Source: Streptomyces sp. ISL-87 (lineage in GTDB: Bacteria; Actinomycetota; Actinomycetes; Streptomycetales; Streptomycetaceae). From it: 64,000 nucleotides of DNA. The position numbers and the translations under genes are program-made. Location: positions 18,822-82,821 of the forward strand of contig NZ_JAGGOY010000042.1 in the NCBI RefSeq assembly GCF_018614095.1, in the 5' to 3' direction. Under the pieces are notes generated by a model that did no database searches, was not told the DNA's origin, and saw only the letters and a list, made by a program, of their open reading frames with translations. Shown piece by piece: positions 44,285 through 52,756 of this stretch; position 1 is the stretch's first letter; every line of letters begins with the position of its first letter.

Positions 44285-45742
44285 TCATGAAGGAAGCTGC
44301 GTGTGTATGGCCACCGTCTTGCACCGCGTGTATTCACGCAGCGCCTCCAGCCCCTTCTCCACTCCTATGCCGGAGCGCTTGAACCCCCCGAAGGGCAGCT
44401 CCACGCCCCCGGCCGCGCTGTAGTTGTTGACGAACACCTGACCCACCCGCAGCCGCTGGGCGAGCCAGTGGGCGGTGGTCACATCGGATGTCCAGACACC
44501 GGCGGCGAGCCCATAGGTGGTGTGCTCCGCGAGTTCGACCGCCTCGTCCAGCGAATCGAAGACCGATACGCAGAGGACCGGGCCGAAAATCTCCTCGTTG
44601 AACACCCGGTGCGCCGGACTCACGTGGTCCAGGATGGTGGGTTCCACGTAGAACCCGCCGGTGTACGCCTCGCCCTCGGGAACCCCGCCGCCGGCGCGGA
44701 CTACGCCGGTCCTGCTGCCCTCGGCCAGGTAGCCGAGCACCCTGTCGCGCTGTTTGGCGGAGATGAGCGGTCCCATGTCGGGATCGCTGATTCCCGGGCC
44801 GACGCGCAGGGCGCGGAAGGCGTCCGCGAGCGCCGCCACCAGCTCGTCGTGGACGGACCGGTGAACGAGCAGCCGGCTGCCGGCCGAACAGTTCTGCCCC
44901 GCGTGCTCGGTGATCGAGTCGACGATCAGGGGTACCGCTCGCGCCATGTCGAAGTCCGGGAGGACGATGTGCGGCGACTTGCCGCCGAGCTCCAGGGTGA
45001 CCGGCACGATGTTCCTCGCCGCCGCGGTCATCACGGCCTCGCCGGTCTCCCGCGAACCGGTGAACGCCAGGCGGTCCACGTCGGGATGTGCGGCCAGTGC
45101 CGCGCCTGCCTCCTCTCCGTAGCCCGGCACGACGTTCAGCGCGCCGGCCGGAAGTCCTGCTTCCAAAACGATGTCCGCCAGGCGCAGCGAGGTCAACGGC
45201 GCGTCTTCGGCCGGCTTGAGTACGCAGCAGTTTCCGGCCGCGAGGGCGGGCGCCACGGTCCTGGCGGCGATTTGCAGGGGGTAGTTCCACGGGATGATGT
45301 GCCCGCACACCCCGTACGGCTCCCGCAGGGTGAAGGCGAACCGGTCCGTCTGATGAAGAATCGTTTCGCCGCCGAGCGCCTCCACGGCACTGGCGTAGAA
45401 GTCGAAGTAGCGTGCGGCGACATCGGCGTCGACCAGCGACTGGCTGAGCGGCTTTCCGGTGTCGAGGGTTTCCAGCCTGGCCAGTTCCGAGCGTTCGGCG
45501 CGGATCGCCTCGGCGATCCGGCGGCAGGCCCCGGACCGCTCCGCCACCGTGGCGAACCGCCAGGTGGACTCGTAAGTGTGCCGGGCCGCGTCCACGGCGT
45601 CCGCGATCTCGGCCTCGCCACAGCGGGCGACTCGCGCGAACGGACGGCCGTTCGACGGGTCGAGGACATTGATCCACTGCGCCGCGGGAACGTTCTTTCC
45701 GGCGATGACAGCCGTGTACTCAGGTAATACCGCTTCGCTCAC
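44285..45742 (-). CDS. Aldehyde dehydrogenase (aminobutyraldehyde/betaine-aldehyde type)
   Basis: 485 residues from GTG 45742, 12 bp after AAGGAG. Catalytic Glu in LELGGKSPHIV and Cys in EHAGQNCSAGSRLLV, NAD-binding FTGSRETGEAV, and PFGGFKRSGIG at the C-terminal end. The sixth codon is TTA (45725-45727 on the plus strand reads TAA), a rare Streptomyces codon read by bldA tRNA. It follows the iron alcohol dehydrogenase gene by 43 bp, so the two probably oxidise an alcohol to an acid through an aldehyde. Confidence 0.9.
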   Translation of the reverse strand: MSEAVLPEYTAVIAGKNVPAAQWINVLDPSNGRPFARVARCGEAEIADAVDAARHTYESTWRFATVAERSGACRRIAEAIRAERSELARLETLDTGKPLSQSLVDADVAARYFDFYASAVEALGGETILHQTDRFAFTLREPYGVCGHIIPWNYPLQIAARTVAPALAAGNCCVLKPAEDAPLTSLRLADIVLEAGLPAGALNVVPGYGEEAGAALAAHPDVDRLAFTGSRETGEAVMTAAARNIVPVTLELGGKSPHIVLPDFDMARAVPLIVDSITEHAGQNCSAGSRLLVHRSVHDELVAALADAFRALRVGPGISDPDMGPLISAKQRDRVLGYLAEGSRTGVVRAGGGVPEGEAYTGGFYVEPTILDHVSPAHRVFNEEIFGPVLCVSVFDSLDEAVELAEHTTYGLAAGVWTSDVTTAHWLAQRLRVGQVFVNNYSAAGGVELPFGGFKRSGIGVEKGLEALREYTRCKTVAIHTQLPS

Positions 45743-45785
45743 GGGGGCATCAAGCTCCTTGCGTGGGGGACCGCAGCGCTCGTCG

Positions 45786-47141
45786 TCAGCCGGCCATTGA
45801 ACCGCTGAGAATTCTCTGGAGATCACGAGAGGCGACGTCGCGCGGGCAGCACACCAACAGGCGCTGCTGTTTGAGCGCACCTTCGACAAGCGCAGGGAGA
45901 TCCTTGCCGGAATATCCGAAGGCCGCAAGGCCGCCTGGCCCTCCGGTATCAGCCACCAGTCGTTGCAAAGTGGCCGGAAGCACGTCCGAACCATTTGCCG
46001 TCGTCACGCCGTTGAGATTCGCACCGAGCAACTCGGCAGCGCGCAGGTGGCGTTCAGGTGATGTCAGATACGTGAATTCGAATGCCGCGGCGGCGGTGGA
46101 GACGACCGCGGCGCCGTGCGGCACCATCGCGTGATCGACCGCATACCCCTCGGGCCGGTAGTCGCGGACCAGTCCGGCTATCGGATAGGCGCACGCGTGT
46201 GGAATATGTGTTCCGGCGTTGCCGAAGCCCATCCCGGCGAAGCTCGCCGCCTGGCTCATTCCGATACGGGCTTCCAGGTCGTCGGGGTTGAGCACGGCCC
46301 GTCTGAGGTAGCGGCCGACCAGCCCCAGCGCCTGCTCCACCCACACGTCGCTGATCGGGTTGGCACCGATGTACAGCGGCCGGTCCGCGGGTGTGGGGTA
46401 GGGGGGACGCCGGTCGTAGGCGCGGGCGGTATACGACTCGCAGGCGTGCGTCAGCACGTCGTACCCCGAGGAGGCGGTGACGGCCGGCGGCAGCGTGAGG
46501 GTGTTGGCGGGATCGACCAGTGCCAGGGACGGCAGCAGCCGCAGATCACTGATTCCCGTCTTCACGTTCAGCCCCGAGACGCCGAGGGCGACCATGGCGG
46601 TGCACTCGCTCCCGCTCCCGGCTGTCGTGGGCACCGCCACCAGCGGTTTCAGCGGGCCGGGGATCTTGGCTCCGGCGCCTACCGGGGCGTTCAGATAGTC
46701 GCGTACCGACCGGCCGGGGTAACTGAGCAGTAGGTTCAGCATCTTGGCCGTGTCGATCGAGCTGCCGCCGCCGAGGCCGACGTAACCGTCCACCTGGAGC
46801 GACGCCAGTTCGCGGGCGGCCTCGGTGCAGCTCTCGTCGGTGGGCTCCACCTGGGCCCGGTCGAAGACCGAGACCGAGATCCCCTCCTGCTCGATGAGCT
46901 TGGCGACCCGGGCGGGAAGGCCGAGACCGGCCAGCACGCGGTCGGTCACCAGCAGTACCGACCGGACGCCGGCCCTGCGGAGCTCGTAACCGATTTCCCG
47001 GGTGGCGCCGACACCGAATTTGAGCGGTGGAGCCTGCCAGCCAATGATTCGCTCGTGTTCCGGGGCATTTCCGCCGACCCATGCAACCGGCTCCACCGTC
47101 TGCCCTCGCCCTCTTAGCTGATTGGCAACATTACGTTGCAT
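45786..47141 (-). CDS. Iron-containing alcohol dehydrogenase, hydroxyacid-oxoacid transhydrogenase-like
   Basis: 451 residues. NAD-binding GGGSSIDTAK, PTTAGSGSECT, and metal-site His residues in GYDVLTHACESY and THIPHACAYPIAGL. The segment HACAYPIAGLVRDYRPEGY and the length fit the HOT (ADHFE1) branch, which couples 4-hydroxybutyrate oxidation to 2-oxoglutarate reduction, rather than simple ethanol dehydrogenases. With the aldehyde dehydrogenase downstream, a route from a hydroxyacid through a semialdehyde to a diacid is plausible. Confidence 0.88.
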   Translation of the reverse strand: MQRNVANQLRGRGQTVEPVAWVGGNAPEHERIIGWQAPPLKFGVGATREIGYELRRAGVRSVLLVTDRVLAGLGLPARVAKLIEQEGISVSVFDRAQVEPTDESCTEAARELASLQVDGYVGLGGGSSIDTAKMLNLLLSYPGRSVRDYLNAPVGAGAKIPGPLKPLVAVPTTAGSGSECTAMVALGVSGLNVKTGISDLRLLPSLALVDPANTLTLPPAVTASSGYDVLTHACESYTARAYDRRPPYPTPADRPLYIGANPISDVWVEQALGLVGRYLRRAVLNPDDLEARIGMSQAASFAGMGFGNAGTHIPHACAYPIAGLVRDYRPEGYAVDHAMVPHGAAVVSTAAAAFEFTYLTSPERHLRAAELLGANLNGVTTANGSDVLPATLQRLVADTGGPGGLAAFGYSGKDLPALVEGALKQQRLLVCCPRDVASRDLQRILSGSMAG

Positions 47142-47254
47142 ATTCGCGCCGAATTTGATCGGGCGAGGGCCACATTAGTCCGGCGAATTCGCCCCCACCA
47201 TAGGACTCTCGTCCTATACGGGAAGCGTGGAGTGCCCGTCGCGGGCGCACAGAA

Positions 47255-47288
47255 CGGGGCGGGGTGTCCGAATCTCCACCCCGCCCCG
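47255..47288 (-). terminator. Stem-loop terminator after the ATP-grasp gene
   Basis: CGGGGCGGGGTG at 47255-47266 pairs perfectly with CACCCCGCCCCG at 47277-47288. It probably ends the long peptide-cluster transcript before the dehydrogenase pair. Confidence 0.65.
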
Positions 47289-47314
47289 CGCTGTTCCCCG
47301 CCCCCCCCGGGCCG

Positions 47315-48553
47315 TCAGGCAGCTGCCACGGTCAGCTGTGCCTCGATCTCCTTGACCCGGACCGTGTCGGCGTCGATGGACTCCTGGCTCGGTCCGCCGA
47401 GGATGACCCAGCCCAGACTGGTGAACAGGTCCTCCGTGCAGGGCACGAGCTCACCATTGCGGTAGGGCAGGCCCAGCCGCTGGAAGGTGGGCAGCTCCCG
47501 GACCGCGTCCAGCACCTCGGCGTTGTGCAGGATCCCCTCGCGCGGGCTGGACAGCCACACCACGCGCACCGGCTGCACGATCTCGTAGCCCGGGGTGAAC
47601 GTGCCGTCCAGGTGGTGCCGGACCGTGCGGTCGATCTGGCAGTCCCCGGTCGCCAGCCGGGCCGAGTACTGCAGACAGCTTCCGGCCAGCCGCGCGGCCG
47701 TCTCGATGAGCCGTGGTCCCCCGGCCGTGAGCATGATCTCCGTGTGCGTGCAGCCGGTACGGACCCCGACGGCCTGCGCGACCTGCCGGGTGTACTCGCC
47801 GAGCAGCGTCGTGATCGGGTCCTGCGGGGCCAGGTAGTCGACCGCGTCGTAGATCCCGATCCGGTCGTTCTTCGCCGACTTGCTGTAACGGCTGACCGAG
47901 ACCAGCCCGAACTTCCCGTCGACCGAGTACGTGTCGACGATGTACTCCGTCCCCTCCGCGAACTCCTGCACCAGGACGGTGTCATTGCGGATGTCGAACC
48001 GGTTGACCGAGCCGAGGAGGCGGTCGAAGTACGGCCGCCAGTCCTCCCCGGTGCCGACCTTGTGCACATCGTCGGTGCCCCCGCTGCGGCGCGGCTTGAG
48101 CACCAGCGGTCGGCCCTCCAGGCCGTTGTCCCGGACCCATGCGGCGACCTCTTCGGGGTCCGCGGTGGCGATCTGCCGCAGATGCGGGATTCCGGCCGCC
48201 GCGACCGCCTGGGCCATGGGCCATTTGTCCCGGCGGGCTTCGGACAGTTCGAACACGTTGCCCGTGCCCGGCATCAGTTCCTCGACCAGCGCGTCGACCA
48301 GCATCACCGCGGACTCGTTGCCCGGGACGATGGCGACCGGGTCATAGCCCTTCACCGTCCGGACGAGCTCGTTGAAATCCCCGTCGTGGTGGTGCGTACG
48401 GAAGAACGTGTCCGGAGCCCAGGTGCGCCGGTACGAATTCAGCGGGCCCGGCGTGCTCAGCACGGCCACCGGTTCGATGCCTCGCTCCCGGAAGGCATTC
48501 GCATACTCGGCCGCGCCGGAGTAGGGGTCGACGAGAACGACGTAGCGGGGCAT
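47315..48553 (-). CDS. ATP-grasp ligase
   Basis: 412 residues. The ATP-grasp fold is seen in order: PYSGAAEYANAFRERGIEPVAVLS (preATP-grasp), RPLVLKPRRSGGTDDVHKV (ATP-binding loop), VLVQEFAEGTEYIVDTYSVDG and HTEIMLTAGGPRLIETAARLAG (Mg ligands). It is of the L-amino acid ligase/BacD-like group that forms amide bonds between amino acids or to peptides. Last gene of the minus-strand run, with a ribosome site TCAGGAGG-like upstream. Confidence 0.88.
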   Translation of the reverse strand: MPRYVVLVDPYSGAAEYANAFRERGIEPVAVLSTPGPLNSYRRTWAPDTFFRTHHHDGDFNELVRTVKGYDPVAIVPGNESAVMLVDALVEELMPGTGNVFELSEARRDKWPMAQAVAAAGIPHLRQIATADPEEVAAWVRDNGLEGRPLVLKPRRSGGTDDVHKVGTGEDWRPYFDRLLGSVNRFDIRNDTVLVQEFAEGTEYIVDTYSVDGKFGLVSVSRYSKSAKNDRIGIYDAVDYLAPQDPITTLLGEYTRQVAQAVGVRTGCTHTEIMLTAGGPRLIETAARLAGSCLQYSARLATGDCQIDRTVRHHLDGTFTPGYEIVQPVRVVWLSSPREGILHNAEVLDAVRELPTFQRLGLPYRNGELVPCTEDLFTSLGWVILGGPSQESIDADTVRVKEIEAQLTVAAA

Positions 48554-48595
48554 TTCTTTTCCTCCTGAGTAGTGCGTCAGCGCTGCCTGCCTGCC

Positions 48596-49945
48596 TCACT
48601 TGCCGACGGTGGCCTCCGTGTCGGTGCCGAGGCTCCCGACGGACCCCGCGTCCCCGGCCGGCTCCGTCCTGCGCGGCTGGCGCCCGGCGGCCTCCGGGGG
48701 ACGCACACCCAGCCAGGCGGCGCCCACCGCGAGCAGCCCGACGGCCCCGCAGCCGAGCCACAGGCCGTCCCCGAACTTGTTCCAGAGCATGACTCCGACG
48801 AACGGACCCACCGCCGTGCCGAGTCCGTACAGCGAGTTCGACGCCCCCAGGTAGCGGCCGCGCAGCTCCGGCGGTCCGGCCTGCGCCGGGTAGGCGAAGA
48901 AGAGGGTCGGGTAGCCCACGATCTCACCGAGCGACCACACGAGGGTCGCGATCACCAGCGCGGCGAGACCCCAGGGCAGGGCGTACAGGCTCATCCCGAT
49001 GCCGGTCAGGGCCACGCCGGCGATCACCGCGATCCTGGCCGGCCAGCGCTGCACCACCTTGGCGACCAGCAGCTCGCAGGTGATGACGAGCGCGCCGTTC
49101 AGCGCGACCATCGCCGCGTACACGGCCGTGCTCAGGCCGAGGTGCTTCACCGTCAGCGGAAGGGTCGAAACGTACTGGATGTAGATCAGGGAACTCGCGA
49201 ACATCGCCAGCAGGAACAGCACATAGCGGCCGTCCGCCAGTACGGCGAGATAGCTCGGCTTGCGGCCTCCCGGGACCCCGGACTCCGTGGCCTGCGCCCC
49301 CTTCTCGCCGGCCGCGCTCTCCTCCTTGCGGGGCAGGGTCACCCCGGCCACCGTCGCGAAGACCAGGATGGCCACGGCCTCGCCCCAGAAGAGGAAGTCC
49401 CAGGACACCTGGACCAGGGCCGCACCCAGCAGCGGGGCCGCCGTCGTGCCGAGATTGATCGCCAGCCGGACCATGGCGAAGATCATGACCTGCCGTTCGG
49501 CGGGGATGAGCTGGCTGATCATGCTCGTGGAGGCGGGTCGGTAGGCCTGGCTCAGGGCTCCGCCCACACCGATGATCGCCAGGATCGCCGGGTAGCTGTC
49601 CAGGTAGAGGACCGCGGGGAGCAGCACCGCCGAGCTCACCAGGGTCGACATGATGGTCAGCCGCGGGCCGATCCGGTCGGACATCCAGCCGCCGGTCAGC
49701 ACCCCCAGCACGGTCCCCGCGCCGTAGACGCCCAGTGCGGCGCCGGCCTGGGTGTCGGTGAACCCGCGCTGCGTCATGTACAGCACCATGAAGACCTGGA
49801 TGAAACCGCCGAGTCTGTTCACCGCGGTGCCGACGAGAAGGGACTTCACGGCGGTCGGAGACTCCCGCCAGACCGTTTTGACGCCGACGTGGACGGGCTC
49901 CGGCTCCGGCTCGTTCAATGCGGAGGGGGTATCGCTGCTTGCCAT
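48596..49945 (-). CDS. MFS transporter
   Basis: 449 residues from ATG 49945, with 12 predicted membrane helices. The loop GGWMSDRIGPR after helix 2 is the MFS motif A. It lies between the DUF2817 hydrolase gene and the ATP-grasp gene in a continuous run, so export of the cluster product is the likely role. Confidence 0.9.
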   Translation of the reverse strand: MASSDTPSALNEPEPEPVHVGVKTVWRESPTAVKSLLVGTAVNRLGGFIQVFMVLYMTQRGFTDTQAGAALGVYGAGTVLGVLTGGWMSDRIGPRLTIMSTLVSSAVLLPAVLYLDSYPAILAIIGVGGALSQAYRPASTSMISQLIPAERQVMIFAMVRLAINLGTTAAPLLGAALVQVSWDFLFWGEAVAILVFATVAGVTLPRKEESAAGEKGAQATESGVPGGRKPSYLAVLADGRYVLFLLAMFASSLIYIQYVSTLPLTVKHLGLSTAVYAAMVALNGALVITCELLVAKVVQRWPARIAVIAGVALTGIGMSLYALPWGLAALVIATLVWSLGEIVGYPTLFFAYPAQAGPPELRGRYLGASNSLYGLGTAVGPFVGVMLWNKFGDGLWLGCGAVGLLAVGAAWLGVRPPEAAGRQPRRTEPAGDAGSVGSLGTDTEATVGK

Positions 49946-50041
49946 GCGATTACTCTGCGGTGGGGCGGGCGCGGGCGACAGTGGCCAGACTGACGTCCAA
50001 CCACGAATTCCTGCCACGCGCCGCCGCCGGCTCTCCCCAGC

Positions 50042-51148
50042 TCACCCGGCGTCTCCCTGCTTCGCGTCGGCGAGCCCGGCGAGGGCCTGGCCGAACACCT
50101 CGCGTGCCCGCCGGCGGATCTGCTCGCGCCAGGTGGCGTCGTCCGCCGGGCAGAACGCCGCGCGGATCAGCTGCTTGAGTTCGGAGCGCACGGCGTCGGC
50201 CGGCGAGCGGTGCTGGTGCAGCCACGTGTCCGCGCACAGCGCGAGCAGCACCTCGGGGCCGGGCCGGGTGCCGAACTCCAGGGTGATGGCCGTGAGCCGG
50301 GCGCCGGGGCCGAGTCCGTCCGCCACCGCGGTCGCGGTGTTGCCCACGATCGGGGTGGAGGAGGAGGTGCCCAGCTCCGAGGCGGTCAGCGCGTCCCCGT
50401 ACCAGCGCCGGGCCCGTTGGTGGGCGTCGGCGTCACGGCCGCCGCGGAAGATGGGTTCGCCGACACCGCGCTCGCCGAGCCCCGTGTGCAGGTCGATGTA
50501 CGCGATGTGCGCGGCGCCGGCGATCTGCTCGGCCACCACCGTCTGGAACACCCGCCGCGACCAGGCCGGCCGCGACCCGCCGTAGAACAGGCCGTCGGCG
50601 TGCCGGTACTGGCCCCGGGTCACGGCCTCCTGAAGGGTCGCCGGGCCGAGCCGGTCGCGGAGCGCGGTCAGGCCGGCCACCAGCTCGCCCGGGAAGAACG
50701 CGTCGGCGTCCGGCGGCACCAGCGTGGCGTGAACGGCGTCGTACGCGTCGTTGTGCGGCGGGGCGTCGTGGTCGACGAAATTCCGGTTGAGGTCGATGTT
50801 GTCCTCGTTGACGCGCCGCAGATACGCGAAGCCGTACGGATTGAGGGCGTGCACGAGCAGGACGCCGGTCGCCGGACCGGCCGCCCTCGCCAAGCCCTCC
50901 CGGAGCAGGATCCCGGTCTGGCACGCCGAGCCGCAGAAGCCCTCGATGCCGTGCGTGCCGGAGACCGTCACCAGCAGCTTCTCCGGATCAGGAGGTCCCA
51001 CATAGGCGGTGTCGACACAGAGTTCACCGCCGTCGGGCCCCGTGTGCCCGGGCAGCGCGAAGGTCCTCAGCCGCGCGCCCGCCTCTTCGGCGGCGCGCAG
51101 GAAGTCCGCGCGGGCCTGCGAGTAGTCGGAGGGAAAGGCGTCTGCCAT
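50042..51148 (-). CDS. DUF2817 family, M14-like zinc hydrolase
   Basis: 368 residues from ATG 51148. Zinc ligands of the carboxypeptidase/deacylase fold are visible: H66 and E69 in SGTHGIEGF, NLNRNF-like IDLNRNF, and the third His in IDLHTGLG. DUF2817 proteins are little studied relatives of M14 carboxypeptidases and succinylglutamate desuccinylase. In this operon it could cut the C-terminus of a modified peptide or remove an acyl or aminoacyl group. Overlap of neighbours and orientation support membership in the operon. Confidence 0.88.
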   Translation of the reverse strand: MADAFPSDYSQARADFLRAAEEAGARLRTFALPGHTGPDGGELCVDTAYVGPPDPEKLLVTVSGTHGIEGFCGSACQTGILLREGLARAAGPATGVLLVHALNPYGFAYLRRVNEDNIDLNRNFVDHDAPPHNDAYDAVHATLVPPDADAFFPGELVAGLTALRDRLGPATLQEAVTRGQYRHADGLFYGGSRPAWSRRVFQTVVAEQIAGAAHIAYIDLHTGLGERGVGEPIFRGGRDADAHQRARRWYGDALTASELGTSSSTPIVGNTATAVADGLGPGARLTAITLEFGTRPGPEVLLALCADTWLHQHRSPADAVRSELKQLIRAAFCPADDATWREQIRRRAREVFGQALAGLADAKQGDAG

Positions 51149-51225
51149 GGCTGTCTCGCGTTCCTGGAGTTCCGATGCGGGCTGCCGGCTGCCGGCTGCG
51201 GGCCCGGGCCCGCAGCCCGCGGGGC

Positions 51226-51939
51226 TCAGCCGCGCCCGGAGGGCAGCGGCACACCCAGGGCCGTGAGGATCGAGTGCGCCCCGGCTTGCGTGGGGACGTG
51301 CAGCATGCACAGCACCCGGTCGCCCGGCGCGGCGTGCTCGGCGAAGTACGCGTTGGCCTCGGGAACGTAGCTGGTGGGCCGTTCCCGGTAGAGGTCCAGC
51401 GGGCGGCCGATGCCCGGTATGACACCTCGCACCGCGTCGAACGCGGCGCCGGGCGCCAGTACCCCGGCCACCTCGGCCGCCAGCGCCGCCTCGCTGTCGT
51501 CCTTTCCCGCCAGATCCGGGTACATGCGGATGTCCGGATGCCCGCTGAACGCCGACATCGCGCAGTGCACCACCGGGTTGTACGTCTTGAGCGCGATCAC
51601 CTCGGGGAAGGGGCGGCCGTCGGCCAGCAGCCGGGCGAAGTGCACGGACCAGCTCTCACCGAAGACCGGGCCGTTGCGGTACTTGTCGCCGACGAACTGG
51701 ATCATGACGTGCAGACAGGAGCGCCCCGAGGGAATCTCCGCCCAATGGGACGTGAGCAGCGAGACGACGCGGTCGTGCTCCCTGTCCACCCCGACGACGA
51801 CGTAGTCGGCCTCGGTCAGCATGTCGCGGCGGAGCGTGAACAGCTGACGGGTCTGCAGGCCCGGCATGCTCTGCACCAGGCCGTCCACGATCCACTTCTC
51901 GGTCTCGGTCGGCAGCTCCCGGCCGGGCGGCAGGGCCAT
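51226..51939 (-). CDS. Unknown protein, possibly GNAT-like
   Basis: 237 residues from ATG 51939, with GGGAG eight bases upstream. The central part (ADYVVVGVDREHDRVVSLLTSHW, then HVMIQFVGDKYRNGPVF and EVIALKTYNPVVHCAMSAF) has the strand-helix pattern and position of a GNAT acyltransferase, including a possible pyrophosphate-loop region. The similarity is weak and no acceptor can be named. It lies between the diiron oxidase and DUF2817 genes. Confidence 0.7.
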   Translation of the reverse strand: MALPPGRELPTETEKWIVDGLVQSMPGLQTRQLFTLRRDMLTEADYVVVGVDREHDRVVSLLTSHWAEIPSGRSCLHVMIQFVGDKYRNGPVFGESWSVHFARLLADGRPFPEVIALKTYNPVVHCAMSAFSGHPDIRMYPDLAGKDDSEAALAAEVAGVLAPGAAFDAVRGVIPGIGRPLDLYRERPTSYVPEANAYFAEHAAPGDRVLCMLHVPTQAGAHSILTALGVPLPSGRG

Positions 51940-52004
51940 CACCTCGACTCCCCGCCGCCCGTCCGGCCGTGCGGCCCGGTCGTTGTCCGCCACGGGTGAC
52001 CCGC

Positions 52005-52733
52005 TCAGACGTCGGCCGAGGTGGGCAGCGGGATCTGGGCCTCGGTGCGGCCGAGGACGGTGAGCTGGTGCAGCTCGACGAAGTAGAGCTTCCACAGCCA
52101 GTAGACGTGGTTGAGGTGCTCGACGACCTTCTGCTCGTCCGCGTCCGTGGTGACCAGGGTGGACATCACCCGCCACACGAAGTCGTCGTGGTCGTCGTCC
52201 AGGTCGGTGTTCACGTGGGCGCGCGCGCCCTTCACGTTCTCCTGGCCGAGGACGTTCTCCAGGTTGTCCAGCCATTCGGGCTGGGTGCGCGTGGTCACGT
52301 ACTCCACGAAGTACACGCTGGTGATCAGCGCGAGCGGGCTGTCCTCGAACTCCATGCCGTACTGGAGGTATCCGGTGAGCAGCTTGGTGGAGAGCATCGG
52401 CTCGGTGGAGTAGATCTGGTCCTTGGTGACGCCGACCTTGGCGAGGTCGGCGGCGAACAGCCGGTCGTGCAGCATCTCGTCGTCCGTGTAGTGGGCCCAC
52501 GCCTTGGCCTGCACCGGGTCGACCTTGGTGAAGTACTTGATGGCCAGCGCGTCGATGGTCCGCTTGCGGCGCAGCCGCAGGATGGTTTCGATGTTGTGGC
52601 GCTTGTAGTAGTCCAGGTTCAGCTCGGCGGCACTCTTCTGGTGCTGGGCGAACGGGACCGTCTCGTAGAAGTCCTTGATGAAGGTGTCGAGGATCGCGTC
52701 GACCCGCTTGCGCAGTTCGGGGTTGATCGTCAT
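52005..52733 (-). CDS. Diiron oxidase, heme-oxygenase-like/ferritin-like fold
   Basis: 242 residues, all helical, from ATG 52733 with AGGAGGGAAG upstream. Candidate metal ligands are E49, E86 and H89 (DEMLH), E144, H173, D177 or D179, and H182 (AHVNTDLDDDH). The H-x3-D cluster near the C-terminal part recalls heme-oxygenase-like diiron oxidases (CADD, SznF, UndA) and also AurF-type N-oxygenases. Such enzymes do N-oxygenation, C-C cleavage or other oxygen-dependent steps. Here it probably acts on the 18-residue peptide or an amino acid attached to it (inference). Confidence 0.78.
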   Translation of the reverse strand: MTINPELRKRVDAILDTFIKDFYETVPFAQHQKSAAELNLDYYKRHNIETILRLRRKRTIDALAIKYFTKVDPVQAKAWAHYTDDEMLHDRLFAADLAKVGVTKDQIYSTEPMLSTKLLTGYLQYGMEFEDSPLALITSVYFVEYVTTRTQPEWLDNLENVLGQENVKGARAHVNTDLDDDHDDFVWRVMSTLVTTDADEQKVVEHLNHVYWLWKLYFVELHQLTVLGRTEAQIPLPTSADV

Positions 52734-52756
52734 GGGCTTGCTTCCCTCCTGTGTGG

